NCBI GenBank assembly: GCA_022385755.1
Contig: MU278351.1
Coordinates: 656,073 to 720,072 of the forward strand
DNA length: 64,000 nucleotides
Origin: Trametopsis cervina
Lineage: Eukaryota > Basidiomycota > Agaricomycetes > Polyporales > Irpicaceae
Reading direction: 5' to 3'
The translations under genes and the position numbers were made by a program. A model generated the notes under the pieces. The model saw only the letters and a program-made list of their open reading frames with translations, ran no database searches and was not told the origin of the DNA. Shown here in pieces: positions 40,331 to 53,144 of this stretch (positions are counted from its first letter, which is position 1; every line of letters starts with the position of its first letter).

Positions 40331-43159
40331 ATGAGCGACGGCGGGAGAAAGCACACATCTAAACACAAGCGATCACATGAGTCCGGTGAGCAAGAGCGAT
40401 CCAAGAGCAAGAAACACCACAAGTCCCGCCACGATGAGACAAGCAACCATAAGGAGAGGAAGAAACAGGGGGTTCCACGGATTGTTGACGATGACATGGT
40501 AGACGATGACATGTGGATAGAGAACAATATAGACATGAACGGAGACCGTGTATGTTATATCACCGGTACTATTCCAGCGACTACTCTGATATTGCGCACA
40601 CAGCCATTGGCCAGCGACATTCCGACCGCTGAAGCATTGAAGCTGACCTCACGTGCGGCAACCATTCCTGACGACCCTCCTCTTCCCAGGGCTGTTGTGA
40701 CGGAGTCAACTCTCCAGAGGGAGGAGTGGATGTTGGAACCACCATCGCTGCATGTAGTGTCGGGCTCTACTTCTAGAAAGCGAACTCTAGTGCCTGAGGA
40801 CGAGTCATTGACTGAAGGTTATGGGGAATCTTCGCATGATGCTCGTGCCGCTACCGGCGGGGTGGATTTCTTCTCGTCACTCGGTACTGCACGCCAGAAG
40901 AAGCCAAAGATGGACCCGACTGAGGCAGGTGTCAACTCTTCTTCATGCAATCCATAAGGGGGGATAATAAACCTTGTTGTAGCAAAGGATCAGCCACAAT
41001 GAACTTAATACAGGTTTAAAAGAAGGCAGTCCTCTCGGCGTTCACGAAGTCACAACGCCGAGAGCGGTCACACCAGGTGGACCTGGCTCACAGTGGCGAA
41101 TGATGAAACTTCGCAGAGTGTACGAGACAGCGGAAGAAGAGGGGCGTTCGGTGGCTGAAGTTGCTTTGGACCGCTTCGGCTCTATGGACGAGTTTGAAGC
41201 TGCGAAGGAGGAGAGGCGGGTATTGGATGAACGAGAGGGGAGGCGCGCGGGAAGAGATAGCACTGGCAAGGGGAAGAGTAAAGATGTCGATGGCGAGCGG
41301 TATGTGTTTACGGAAGTAAATACCAGTGGGGCGTCGAGCCGCAGTTCCTCGTTCAGACGCCCCGGGCTAGGCGACAACACTCCAACTACCCCTTCACCAG
41401 CGGGCAGCGTACAGAGGAAGGATCAGTATGACACTCTTCGCCTTTCATTCAAAGGTAGCACTGGCAGTCCACTGGCGCGGTCTTCACGCACACCTGTTCC
41501 ATCAGTCTTAACACCCACAGCGGCTTTGCCAGTCGTGAGCAGGAGAGCCATGTCCCCTTCTTCCTTGAACAAGCTCCAGGCAAAGGTTTTACGAGCAAAA
41601 CTGGTGAACGCCCCAAACGCTGCTGCGTTAGAGAAGCAATACGACGAAGAAGCTCGTAGAGCCAATGGCGCACTAGAAGAAGACACCGGAATGGTACAGA
41701 CACAAGTAGAGATTATGCCCACTCTCGACGCTCAAGGCCGATTGTACGATGTTGGTCATGGGAGGGAAGAAGCCCAAGTGCTGCCGGGAAACAGAAAGAA
41801 GAAAGAAGAGGTGAGTGTCATATTCTATCTGTCGTGTCCTCGTCGAGTAATTGGGTCCTTCCAGGCTGAGACGCGAGATGCTAGAACTGGGGAACTTATC
41901 CGAATAAACGCAGATGATGATACAATCACTCTTGGAGAGATGCTACGACAGGAGCGCTTTGGTGCTGGCGCCGCTGACCAGAAGAATCTGGACGCGCAGT
42001 TCGCTCGTGCTATCGCTACAGATGGTGGTTTTGCTGTACGTTATTTTCTTCTCATTGATCCGTACGCCTTTCCGAGAATGATTTTGAATAGGCGAACCTG
42101 GATTACATGGATGATAACGCCGAGAAACTAGCTCGACAGAAGATGCGTTCAGACGCAATGAAACGACAGTTTGCGATCAACGGTATGTCTTGATTTATCG
42201 GATAACAATTCCTGACGTGTTGTGATGTAGATTACAAGAAAACCCAGAAAGCGCTTGCGACATGTCCTTTCTGCTATGGTGAAGACGACTCGGCGCCCAA
42301 AGCTCCTATCATTGCTATGGGCACACGGGCGTACCTGTCATGCACTCTGTCTGAAGAGCTTATTCCTGGTCATTGTCTCATTGTTCCCATACAACATCAT
42401 CTCACTATGCTTGAAGGGGACGATGATGTATGGGACGAAGCTCGAGTACGTTTCATCTTCGCTATTTGATTACTACCACTCATGATCAGGTAGAACTTCA
42501 TGAAATGTCTTATGCGCATGTTCGCGGCTGAGGACAAGGGAGTTATTTTCTTTGAGACGGTGCTGTCATTGAAGCATCAAAAACACACTTTTATCGAATG
42601 TGTCCCCTTGCCATGGGAGCAGTTCCAAGACATTCCTGGATATTTCAAAGTAAGGACTTCCCCTTTAGGTGACGATTCATTTGTGGTGGATAATTTGACG
42701 CGTTTCATAGGAATCAATCTTGATGTCCGAAACGGAATGGTCACAGCATAAGAAACTAATCGATTTCTCGGCACGGCCGGGCGGTTTCAGGCGAGCTATG
42801 GTGCCCAACCTTCCGTACTTCATGGTCCAATTCGATTACAAGGGTGAGAAGGGCTATGGTCATGTTATTGAAGGTACGGACGAAGCTACAGACGCAGGTG
42901 GAGAGGATGGCGCTATTGATGAGGGTGCTAGAGGAGGAGGAGAATTCCCTCGGTCAGTATGTTTGGACGCGCTGCAAAGTCCAATGCTGATTCCTTCTGT
43001 AGATATTTTGCTGCTGAAATCATTGGCAATTTGGTTGACGTGGAACCCAGAAAATGGAGGCATCCTCGCCGCATTGAGCTCCGACTCAACAAAAGCAGGG
43101 TAGCAAGTTTCAAGAAAAAATATGACCAGTACGATTGGACAGGAATGATTGAGAAGTAG
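40331..43159 (+). CDS. cwf19: CWF19-like splicing/debranching factor (CwfJ domains)
   Basis: Eight exons (40331-40928, 41014-41810, 41865-42035, 42092-42182, 42231-42445, 42494-42649, 42711-42952, 43003-43159) give 808 residues. The Lys/Arg/His-rich N-terminus (KHKRSHESGEQERSKSKKHH) is followed by LQREEWMLEPP and the family block WRMMKLRRVYETAEEE. CwfJ_C_1 starts at CPFCYGEDD and contains the HIT-like segment GHCLIVPIQHHLTMLEGDD. CwfJ_C_2 covers FMVQFDYKGEKGYGHVIE to the end (YDQYDWTGMIEK). Members associate with late spliceosomes and the intron-lariat debranching enzyme. A possible extra intron around 40549-40605 would break the frame, so this segment is kept as coding. Confidence 0.9.
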
Positions 43160-43385
43160 TTGCGTGCACACCGCGTATTGCTTCGGGAAATAACTTCGTT
43201 TATTGTTCTCGGCAATGTATCTTGAAGCAGCCACATCGTAGGGATTATGCAGAAAGCTATCTCGTGATAGCAGCGTGAGCAATGCAGTAGGTTTAGTCTT
43301 TCACGGGTGTTGCCGGGCATTACCGGGTATGGTGGCGGCTGTGGCCCTCACGTTTGACCTCGGCACTACGCTTCTGCTAATCGGT

Positions 43386-44969
43386 ATGACAAGCAACGGA
43401 ATGCGATTTGGCCTGGCGGCATCCCGAAGAAACACGTATACTTTCAGCGGCAGATTGCAAAGTAAACACGCGCTGTCTCTATCCTTGAGAAACTATAGTA
43501 TACCCTCCACGTCAAGGGTATCGCTCCCTAGACTCAATAGGTCTTGGCTCTATGGTCAGGGATCCCTTGCTTTCCGTGTGGATCACGCTCACAGTGACCC
43601 TGTTGCAGTACCCGCCACATCAGCTCGCATGCTTCAGAAATCGCTTACCAGTGATTCGGATACAATCATATATGACTTAGAGGACAGTGTTCCTTCATCT
43701 GCGGCAGACAAAGACAGTGCACGTAGTCGCCTTCTAGAGCTTATTCAGGTATATCGAGGAGAAAACTTTTAAGTTTTACCATTAATGTTTCGTTTCTTTC
43801 AACCAGACCGTACCGAAGGAGGAATTGCCCCAGCCTGGTCGGCTCGCAGTGCGAGTGAATTCCGTCCAGACATCCTTTTTCCACGATGATATCATTCAGT
43901 TGGTACGAAGAAAGCATATATTCATGCTACCTATGTTAATATATTCTCAGGTCCAACTTGCTTCGATACAGACGGTGGTATTACCGAAAGTTCACTCTGC
44001 ACAGGATCTAGATTTTGTGTCCACTCAAATCCGCAACACGCTGCAAGCTGGCAATACCAGCGAAGGCCGTAACACACCTATTCAACTCGTTGCTAGTATT
44101 GAAAGTGCCAAAGCGTTGTATAACATTGGTGAAATTGCATCATGGCAGTCTCAGTTCGGATCCATGCTTGGTGGACAACTTGTTGCTTTGCTGGTACGTG
44201 CTCCCCTTGTCTTGAAGACAAATTTAGCAAACATAGTGCTCATTGAAAATGTCAGTTTGCTGCAGAAGATTGTAAGTTAGGTTTCAAGTAAATGAAACTC
44301 GCTAATGTATGCAAGATTGTGCGGACACTTCTATCATCCGCACACCATCACGCCAGGAGCTATTGTTTACCAGGTCTCAAATCGCTATAACGGCTAAAGC
44401 ATTTGGACTGGATGCCATTGATATGGTAATGTAGATTCTCTTATGATTGAGCTGTTTATAATCGGAGCGACCCTAGGTGTGCGTGAACTACAAAGACTCT
44501 GAATATCTCATAGATGAATGCATGGACGGTCGGCGGCTAGGGTATACTGGAAAGGTATGCATTGTTTCAAAAGTACAGTACGGGTACTTATAAACTACCC
44601 TTTTGGCATGCAAATCATCGCAGCAAGCTATTCATCCGGCACAAGTGGGCATCATACAATCGACTTTTGTGCCTTCGGCGCAAGGCATGTGGCAGGCCCT
44701 ACCCCTCCTTCTATAATGCTCACATCCTCGCCAGAGATAGTCCGCGCGGCACGGATACTACGGCAGATGGAAAAGGCTTATGCAGAGCGAAAGGGCGCTT
44801 TCGGTCTCGACATAGCTAATGGTGGCAAGGAAATGATAGATGCTCCTATGCTGAAGCAGGTATGTGGCCACAATCTAGTTGAAAGTACTCCTATCAACCT
44901 TCCCATCAGGCTGAGAATACGATTCGGCTTGCCATGGCAGCGAACATGGAGATACCCAATGTAGAGTGA
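43386..44969 (+). CDS. Citrate lyase beta-like protein (CLYBL), mitochondrial
   Basis: Nine exons (43386-43748, 43807-43902, 43951-44193, 44256-44271, 44316-44425, 44477-44554, 44624-44684, 44735-44859, 44910-44969) give 383 residues. Other in-frame ATGs at 43329 and 43401 are possible starts. The N-terminus is basic and Ser-rich without acidic residues (MRFGLAASRRNTYTFSGR), as in a mitochondrial targeting peptide. Core motifs are IIYDLEDSVP (Mg-binding aspartate/glutamate), LAVRVNSV, TVVLPKVHS, AAEDYCADT, TPSRQELLFTRSQI and GKQAIHPAQV. CLYBL acts as a malate/citramalyl-CoA lyase-type enzyme in mitochondria. Exon 4 is only 16 nt, and the intron at 44685-44734 has a GC donor, required to reach the conserved QEIVRAARI. 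Confidence 0.9.
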
Positions 44970-45136
44970 TGATAAACTTGTATGACATGCAGCACATAAT
45001 GTCTACAATATGCATATATTTCACACAAAGTGCACGAGAAAGTAACTGTGTCCATGGTAATTGACGAGATCAGGTGAGTAGCCATACTGACTAGAAGGTA
45101 CATGATGGATAGAAAACAAGGGATGAGAAGACACGT

Positions 45137-48100
45137 TCAGTGGTAGGCGAAGAAAGCCTGGACAGACTGCACAACAGAAAGTTGAGCTAGCGATCCAACG
45201 AAAGGGTCATCCTCAGTACGTTGAGGTGCAAAATAGAAACCAGAGGTGAGGACGAGGTAACTAAAAGGCTGTGTCAGCGAAGATCAACAATTTACACTGG
45301 AGATATTCCATGCCTTAATATCAATATGCTTCCTCGATGATAGTTACTCTTTGCTTCGATATAGGTATAGGTCATCAAGAAGACCGAGAGAATGATAGTG
45401 ATCACATCCCAGCGCGGGAAGATAAGACTGTATATCAAGGTAGTTAGTGTACCGTATGGGTTGCGGCAATATTAAGGTCACATACGTGAAGGTCTCTGAC
45501 ACAGATCCCATTTTATCGGGTGCGTACCACGCGGAGAATGCAACCATGGCTGGGATTTGTAGAAGACACACTTGAAGCGCATAAGCTGACCCAATTTCCA
45601 TGCTGTGAAAATGAGTCAGTCGAGCCCGGGATATCGCGTGTGCAGCTTTCACCTTAGCGCAATATTGCCATTCAGTGCGAAGGAGATTGCGTTCATGAAT
45701 TCCGTTGTATTGGGTACCAACGCAAAAAGCGTCACACCAAGGAATTTCTCGTCGATACCTGAGCCCTCCAAAACCACATCAACCACATCAACCAATATTT
45801 CTAGTACCTCTGTGAGGATCAGGTAGTGCTGCATGTGGGAGTCACATACCTGCAATGGCGGCATATAATGCTGTACACCCAAGCAAAACACTTGCACTGG
45901 TGGTGCGGCTCCATGAAGGGCCTTCGTGGCCCCCATGACCTCCAGCTGCTGCCTCTATCTCGGTCGAAGTACGGACTCTAGCCGGAGAGTGTGAATGGGT
46001 TTGTTGATGTCGGAGTGCACTGACCGTCGCAACAGCGACGGCTCTCGTGAAATCATCTTGAGTGATAGCCGGTCCCAAGTTTAGGGGCTGAATTCCAGTA
46101 TCCTTGATTGCATGATCAACACTTTCAAGCAAAGGTGTAAGGCCCGGCTGAGTCTGCGTGGTAGGCGCGTTGGCGTTCGAAAATTTACGGCCGCTCTGCG
46201 AAGCTGGATGTACGGGCTGACTTGTAGATGCATGCGAAGCACCTGGAGTATTGAGAGTAGGGAGATTGTCGTAGTATCGAGCGACGGGTGTCTGACTTCT
46301 CGAGTTCTCGATGCCTTCCGTAACATTGAGAACACTCGGCTTGCGCGATAACGAAGGAAGTTTGGACAAGTTTCCGGGGAGGAGTTTCTGATAAATGGAG
46401 ACTCGATGTTGTTGAGACGGATCGGCCGCTACATCCATAGGATGCATAAGCTGCTGTGGGTTTTGCCAGATCTGAGATGCGTGCGTTCGCAGAGAAAACC
46501 ATAAGCCGATCAGGTAGGACTGCCAGTCCAGTATTTCGCCATCAGTCATATTCCTATGAGCCATGAGATATCACGTACAAGAAGCAGTACTGCCGCACAG
46601 AAGAACATAAGGGATTTTACTGTGGATTGGTAAAAGGGGTCCCCCACTGGATCCGGATGCTCATAGTAGCAATGCTTGCAAACCCACGGAGGTCTCTCTG
46701 ATGGTCCAAGAGCTGCTGGATCCGGGCAACCTTCACATACCAATTGGAACTGATGCTGGTGTCAGTCACTGAGACTTACAATAGGATGAAAGTACGTACG
46801 CTGCCATAGGTTTGGTAGAACAGCGTGGGCGTAATTGTCCCAATGAATGCCATGATAAGCAGCATACTGGTGACACCGGCGCTCTTGGCGTTGAACTTCA
46901 TCTCTTTCTTCCTTAACGCGCCGCTACACATACTCATCCCTGGCATGAGCAGCACTCCGGCGAGCAGACTACCTACAATCGACCCTTCCACGAGATGTCC
47001 TCTCTTCTCTGTCAAGGCGATACCGTAGAGGATGATTTCGATGATAGACCCGAACGTCGCGTTGATGACAGCGCCCATACCAATAGACGACTGTGCAGAG
47101 ATTGAGGCAACGGCCATACCGATGAAATACGACAAAGGGATTACGCTGGCTAAGCTCATCAGGAAAATGAGGGGACGAGCGGTGATGAAAGCCAGTACAG
47201 CAGGTATGTGCTCTCCTGCGCGTTCCAGTTTATCAGCGTAGGGTAACAACACGAAGCCGTCAAGTATAACGAAGAAAACCACGGGAAGAAGATTCACGAA
47301 GATGATGTTGACGCCACCAATTGTGTACTTGTAGTATTTCCATCCGAATGCGCGGTAAGTGCAAAGGAGAACTGTAGACCGTGGTGCTCCAGACGGCGCC
47401 GCCTGACCTGCAGAGAGACGAGCATGTTTGAAAGCGACAGATGCTTCTGGGCCTGCCTCTCCGTCTGCTGTTCGCGCAGCAACCTCCTGATCGGATAGGG
47501 TAACAGCTACCACTGGTGCAGCGCAGAATCGTATGTGGGATGGGTGTTGGAACAGATACTGGATCAGGACCCAGTTCAGTCTAGCCATAGGAACGGTAAA
47601 AATGAGGCCCCAGCATATCACAGAGACTAAGAACATGAGCGGTGCAATTGCCGAGCTCATAAACACCCAAAAGAAGGCCTTTCCCAGCCAGTCAGGCGAG
47701 AACTTCTTGCCGTTGTCTGGATAGCCGTATGTGGACCGTGTTGCGCCGTAAGACTTCGATGGCTTCAGTGGAGAGTGCTTTGGCAATAGAGATGTACTCT
47801 CAGTGATGGGAATTAATGGATCCCAAGATACCGAAGAAGAATGCTGAACTGTGCGGGGTGTGATGGTGGAGTGTGTCGCAGAAGCTGCATCAGCGGGGAT
47901 TTCGGTTGTGGGCATAAGGGTATCGGTCGATTCGTCTCCGTTTGCGTGATCAACGTTTCCGTTCAGAGCTTCCTCATCTTCCGGCACAGGACCGAAATCC
48001 CCCTCAACGTATTTTCCAAATGGCCAAGCAATATACCACCCGAGCCCGTAAACAAGAGTCGAGTACTGTCTGCCACCCAATGGGACCAAATAGAGGAGGG

Positions 48101-48797
48101 CGGATACGACGAAGCATACAAGAGCTAGCCACCAGCCGAAAGCGACTGCCCAGAAGATGTTTCCAGGGAGCAAATGACGTTCGGCCTGCGCAGACGGAAC
48201 CGAGTGTAACGCTTGATCTGCATATCGTGTGACGGAGCGCGACTTCTTGTACAGCGCAGGCTTCCATATGGGCAGGCCAAACGGGTGCTCGACATTGATC
48301 AACGACTGACGCTCTTTGACGGTGATGGGATCCTCGTCTCGCTGTGAGCCTCTATCGTCCTCGTCCGCGTCAGGATCGCCAGCGTTGGTGCCGTAGGCCT
48401 CTCGCCTGCGTGAGTCCTCTTCTACGTCCTCCTCTTCCTCGCTGAGAAGGCCTTCCTCGTCTCTATACGGCCTTCCTGGCGCTCTGGAACTTGCTATGCT
48501 TATACTCCTGTTTCTGGGCTGCTTGTTAGACGCACCGGCCATCATGCGAGGCGGTTGTCTGTAGCTGGTTCGTCGCGGAGTAGGCGACGCTGCTCGTCCC
48601 TGCGGCGGAAAGTAGGAGGTTCCTTGGTGATGATGCTGCGGTGTTTCAGCAGCAGACCACTGCGATGTTTGGCTGTAGGAACGGTGAGGCGCAAGGCGGC
48701 CTTGAGCGTAAGAGGCGTGAGTAGGGGTCGTTGCAGGAGTCGTGCTGGAAGACGAATCATCGGGTATATCGTCATAAGGCGCGGTAGGATTGGACAT
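45137..48797 (-). CDS. VNX1-like vacuolar cation/H+ exchanger (CaCA family)
   Basis: Seven exons (48797-46800, 46749-46579, 46519-45850, 45809-45653, 45602-45486, 45427-45314, 45260-45137) encode 1116 residues. A cytosolic Ser/Asp-rich N-terminus of ~200 residues precedes many membrane helices. The two alpha repeats of cation exchangers are visible: GAVINATFGSIIEIILYGIA and LVPNTTEFMNAISFALNGN. A large cytosolic loop separates them, as in yeast Vnx1, together with a Cys-rich patch (VCEGCPDPAAL, WVCKHCYYEHPD). Vnx1 exchanges Na+/K+ for protons at the vacuole, while the related Vcx1 exchanges Ca2+. Ion selectivity cannot be read from sequence here. The intron at 45261-45313 has a GC donor, needed to restore ILSYLVLTSGFYFAP. 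Confidence 0.9.
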
Positions 48798-49211
48798 TGC
48801 CAGTTAGGCGTGTTGCGCAGTGGACTTATGCACGTTGAGGCTGTGTCCAGGTGGCCGACAGACAGTGAGAGCTGCGACGAGAGGAAGAGCAGCGCGACTT
48901 GAGACTGACGACAGACGAGCGCACAACATTCTGATTGCCGGCGGCATCTACAGCACTTGACGGAGACCATCCCTCTCTTGACTAGCACAGGTCTGACACA
49001 GGCATACAGGATCTCAAAATCCAACAGACGATGCAGTATTAGAAAGTAGTGGTGTCTAAAATTATATAGAAGGGTATGGGTATGCTACCAAGAGTCATGA
49101 GTAAACACAGTCACGACCATCATGAGGGTATACTAGGTTCTTCAGTCCGAAAGACCTGTCCGATCCAATGTCGACACACTAGGTCGAAATGCAGCACTAT
49201 TTCAAGATACT
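48798..49211. other. Intergenic, promoter of the VNX1-like gene and 3' UTR of the next gene
   Basis: Tandem minus-strand genes with about 0.41 kb between them. The part nearest the VNX1-like start is pyrimidine/purine-biased (gagagctgcgacgagaggaa). Nothing else was seen. Confidence 0.5.
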
Positions 49212-51224
49212 CTACCTCTTTAGTAGCTTCTCCCGCAGCTCTGCGCCTTTCAACCGTGCTCGTAGATATTCGATACGCGCTTCGTACCGTGCAGTTACCT
49301 CGGCTCGTCGTCTCCGTATTTCGGCCATTTCCGCTTGTAGGGCTTGGATGTCTTCGTCGTCGTGCAGATTTCTTATCGACTCACTATGGTGAGATCCATT
49401 TGGAGATAACGGAGCCAGAGACCCCTTGGCAGAACTTGACATCTTCAACGGTAAAGACGGGTGCGCTGTCTCTGCCTCAGATACTGTTGCCAGAGGGAGG
49501 TGGGCCGAGCTACCCCTCAGGTTCAGACTTGACGAACTTCCTAAACCCATGCGGCCGAGGGAGTTTGACGCAGCTGTACCGTTCTTATGCCTAGATGATA
49601 TGGATGACATTGATGTCTTCCTGCTCAGTGTCACTGGCTGAAACACTAGGGCACCATTGCTGGGATTCAGTTGACGAGGCCTACTCCGGACGGATGGAGT
49701 ACGAGATTGCGACAATGCCGTGCGCCCAGAGCTAGCAGAAATGATAGAGACGACGTCTGGATCTTTCCCTGTCCTCGCCGCGGCGAACGCAGATGCTGAG
49801 ACAGGAGCAGGATACGATCTCCAAGGAGCTTCCACATCCATAGGTGATGTTATAAACGAAGCTGAAGCAAGCGGCGCATTTCCAGGTTGCCTCTGCTGAC
49901 GCACGAGTGTGCTTAGCTCCAGCCCGTTGAAAGCATCAAGCAATCGACGGCCTTCTGCTTCTACGTGGTCGATTTCTTGTCTGATCTCTGCGGAAGTTTG
50001 AAGCCGTTCGTCATCTTCTTCCAACGTGTCAATGATGCTCATGTGAGCGTTCTTAGCCTCAGGGCTCAGATGTCCGCCAGGGAACGAGGAGGGAGGAACA
50101 GACGGCAATCGACGAACAGTACGCTCGGGAGTCGGAGGGGGACGAAAGACTTGGGATGCTGGCGTACGTTCATACATAGTATGACGTGAAGATAGCGTGT
50201 CACCGTCGTAGATGCTACGAGTATTCTCCACCCGCAGAGAGCTCACACTTTGCTGCTTCGACATGGGAACAGCGAATGTGAAACGATCTGGCGTTCGGGG
50301 AGTGGATATTACACTACCAGCGTCGCTCATACTAGAGTCCAGAACCATTGACGTTCTCCGTTTGGTGGAACCTCTTCGGATGAATCCAGATACCGTCGAG
50401 GTGAACGACCTCTTCGACGACAGAGAAGGAGTACGTGTGCCACCCTGGACCACCGATGACGACCGTCTTTGATGAGCGGATGGTGCTGACACGTACTGTT
50501 CAATTGAGAGAGACATACTCAGGAAGCGCAGAAACATACCTTGCACATCACTGTGATCCCGCGATGACGTCGAGACTGGCACAATTGGAACCTCGGAGGG
50601 GACAGCAGAGCCTCCAGCAAGTCGCTCGAATAAGTTCTGACGAAGTAGTCGGTATTCATCGTCGCTAAACCATGAGATGGTTGTCAGCAGCCATGACGGT
50701 CAAGCAGCAAAGTGGGGACAATTACTCTAGGAGACCTTGGTTATTGGCCACAGCTAGCTCATTCAGGCGTTGGGCCAGGGTAATCCTATAGAGTAAGTCA
50801 GAAGCAGGAGCATAGCACAGCACATGGTAAGCATACGTGACAACATCAGTGGAAGTACGAGTCGTTTCAGCCGTGATAGGAAGGGGTGGTCGAGGCTTTA
50901 ATGAGGATGAGGCAGCCGGCTGATAGCGGTCTGCCTTGTGAGGGTGAAGGTTAGCCGTGTCGTGAATGGAGAAAGAGTCTGGTTGTAAACCAATAGTTGA
51001 GTTGGCGGAGGCGGAGGCTGACGAGGATGCGTGCTGCTGGGCCTCATGTTCTTTGCCTTTCTGTTTGCCGTACTGTGGTCAACGAACGTCAACGGAGTTA
51101 TTCATGGCGGTGATGAAACCTAGAAGATACGCACAAATCGTGAACGAATGACGCGTACGACAGTATTGTCGTTATTAAGGTGTTCTTCTAGCTGTTCTGG
51201 CCGCCTTGAGGAGAAAAAACCCAT
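49212..51224 (-). CDS. Ser-rich protein with C-terminal coiled coil, unknown function
   Basis: Five exons (51224-51135, 51072-50837, 50785-50726, 50664-50540, 50485-49212) give 594 residues. The N-terminal segment MGFFSSRRPEQLEEHLNNDN is basic and well formed. Next is a short helical region LAQRLNELAVANNQGLLDDD with EYRLLRQNLFERLAGG. A long Ser/Arg/Pro-rich region with many kinase-type sites (RRSSS, RKTSMSS) follows. The last ~40 residues form a coiled coil (DIQALQAEMAEIRRRRAE onward), ending LREKLLKR. There is no enzymatic motif, signal peptide or membrane segment. The architecture resembles cytoskeletal or signalling scaffolds. It is divergent from ERG24 with 224 bp between starts. The family is not recognised. 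Confidence 0.75.
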
Positions 51225-51448
51225 CACTACCTCATGCTTGACCGCGGGCAAAAGAGACAAAGTCTGATCAAAGCCTTAGACGTTTTAGGGCGACAATATT
51301 TACGAAAAGTCCATATATGGTAGCGACAACCCTGGGCGACTATTGCAACTCGTACGACGCGGTATCACACATGCGCGTGAGATTGAAAGGGAGTGGCTGC
51401 GCCTTCCCTTCGCGACCCACTTTCAACAGAGACTATCATCTGCAAGCC

Positions 51449-53072
51449 ATGGCTGTCTCCTCAAGAGCTGAGCTCAATCCCCGGACGACCCGTTACGAGT
51501 TCTTGGGTCCGCCGGGGGCATTGGCAATCACCCTCGGTGTACCCGCCATGTCATACGCTTTGTTTTTTGGCTGTTCTGAGAAGTCTGGTGGTTGCCCACC
51601 CCCTCTCTCGACTATTATACCTAGCATCAGCTCGGCTGTCACAGATAACGCGTGGTGGAGGTCTCTTTGGGATTCCCAGGCGTTCGCAGCCTATCTTGCG
51701 TGGTATATGTTTACTGTGGTGGCATGGGCTGTCTTGCCGGGGGATTGGATAGAAGGAACTCTGATACGCGACGGTACACGAAAAAAGTACAAAATCAATT
51801 GTATGTTCCATATTTCGCTCGAGACGACCGTCACTGACTCAGTCTGACAGCTTTCTCGACATTTCTGCTGGCCCTGGGAATCGCCTTCGGCATGATTCTG
51901 CGTTTTGGCCCCCAGTCATTCACATTCATATACGAACACTGGGTTGGGTTAGTGACAGCATCACTCATCACGTCTGTTGTCCAAGGATTTGGTTGCTATA
52001 TCGCTTCCTTCGGAGAAAACAAGCTCTTGGCTCTAGGAGGAAATTCAGGCAACTTCATTTACGACGTGAGTTGCTCTAGCACCCTACATAGCTACCGAAT
52101 ATCTCCTCAACTCATTGCACAAAGTTCTTTATTGGAAGGGAGCTCAATCCTGCAATTGGTTCCTTTGACCTAAAGTCCTTCAATGAGCTGCGCCCCGGTA
52201 TGATATTGTGGGGTTTGATTGACATAAGCATGGCTTGTGAACAGGCTGTTCGTAGAGGAGGGAATATTACCGACTCAATGACGTTGGTCCTGATTTTCCA
52301 CATGTTTTATATCGCAGATGCTCTCTACAACGAGGTCAGTGACACCTCTTATTGCCTTTCGTGGCCTGAAAGCTTATTTTTTTTTGGCGACAGCCTGCAA
52401 TCTTCACAATCATCGATATCACGACTGATGGATTTGGATTCATGCTCGCCGTCGGCGATCTTACATGGGTCCCATTCGCATACTCCTTGCAAGCGCGGTA
52501 CCTTGTGTTTAACCAAATCGAGCTTGGACCTGTCTGGACTGCAGCTATAGTCGTCGTGATTCTTACGGGCTACTATATCTTCCGCTCGGCCAACAGCGAG
52601 AAAGACAATTTCCGCAACGGCAGGAACCCAAAGAGTGAGCATTACTACTCCAACGACGAATTAAATTCTGACTTTGTACTCTCAGACTTGAAATATATGG
52701 ACACCGCTCGTGGCACCAAGCTGCTTACGTCTGGCTGGTGGGGAGTTAGCCGACATCCTAATTATCTGTGAGTGTGTCTTCACCATGCGTGACTGTGCTC
52801 TGACCGCAGTCTTCCAGTGGTGACCTTCTCATAGCATTAGCTTTCTGTCTGCCCACCAAGTTTGATACACCTGTCACCTACTTCTATGTTGTGTACATGC
52901 TCGTCCTGTTGGTACATAGGCAGCGACGTGACGACGAACAATGTGCTATAAAGTACGCCGCTACTCCCTGGATTACCTCTGATTTTGGTGCTAACAGAAG
53001 AATAGGTACGGTGCGGATTGGCAAAAGTACATGGCTCTGGTGCCTTACCGTATCATCCCGTACATATACTAG
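51449..53072 (+). CDS. erg24: Delta(14)-sterol reductase ERG24
   Basis: Six exons (51449-51800, 51851-52065, 52125-52334, 52394-52767, 52818-52952, 53006-53072) encode 450 residues. The start MAVSSRAELNPRTTRYEFLG fits the family; an in-frame ATG at 51317 is less likely. Multiple hydrophobic helices are visible, with FFIGRELNPAIGSFDLK, RPGMILWGLIDISMA, the region FTIIDITTDGFGFMLAVGDL and the ERG4/ERG24 signature LLTSGWWGVSRHPNYLGD, ending YGADWQKYMALVPYRIIPYIY. The enzyme reduces the C14 double bond left by lanosterol demethylase in ergosterol synthesis, in the endoplasmic reticulum with NADPH. It is a target of morpholine fungicides. ERG24 is preferred over ERG4 because of the close match of the GRELNPAIG/FDLK region, which is inferred from family knowledge. 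Confidence 0.9.
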
Positions 53073-53144
53073 CCAACCAGATATCCGCTACATCTGCGAA
53101 ATGTTTTGTATACACTACGTCAATCGTTAATGACTATCATTCCA

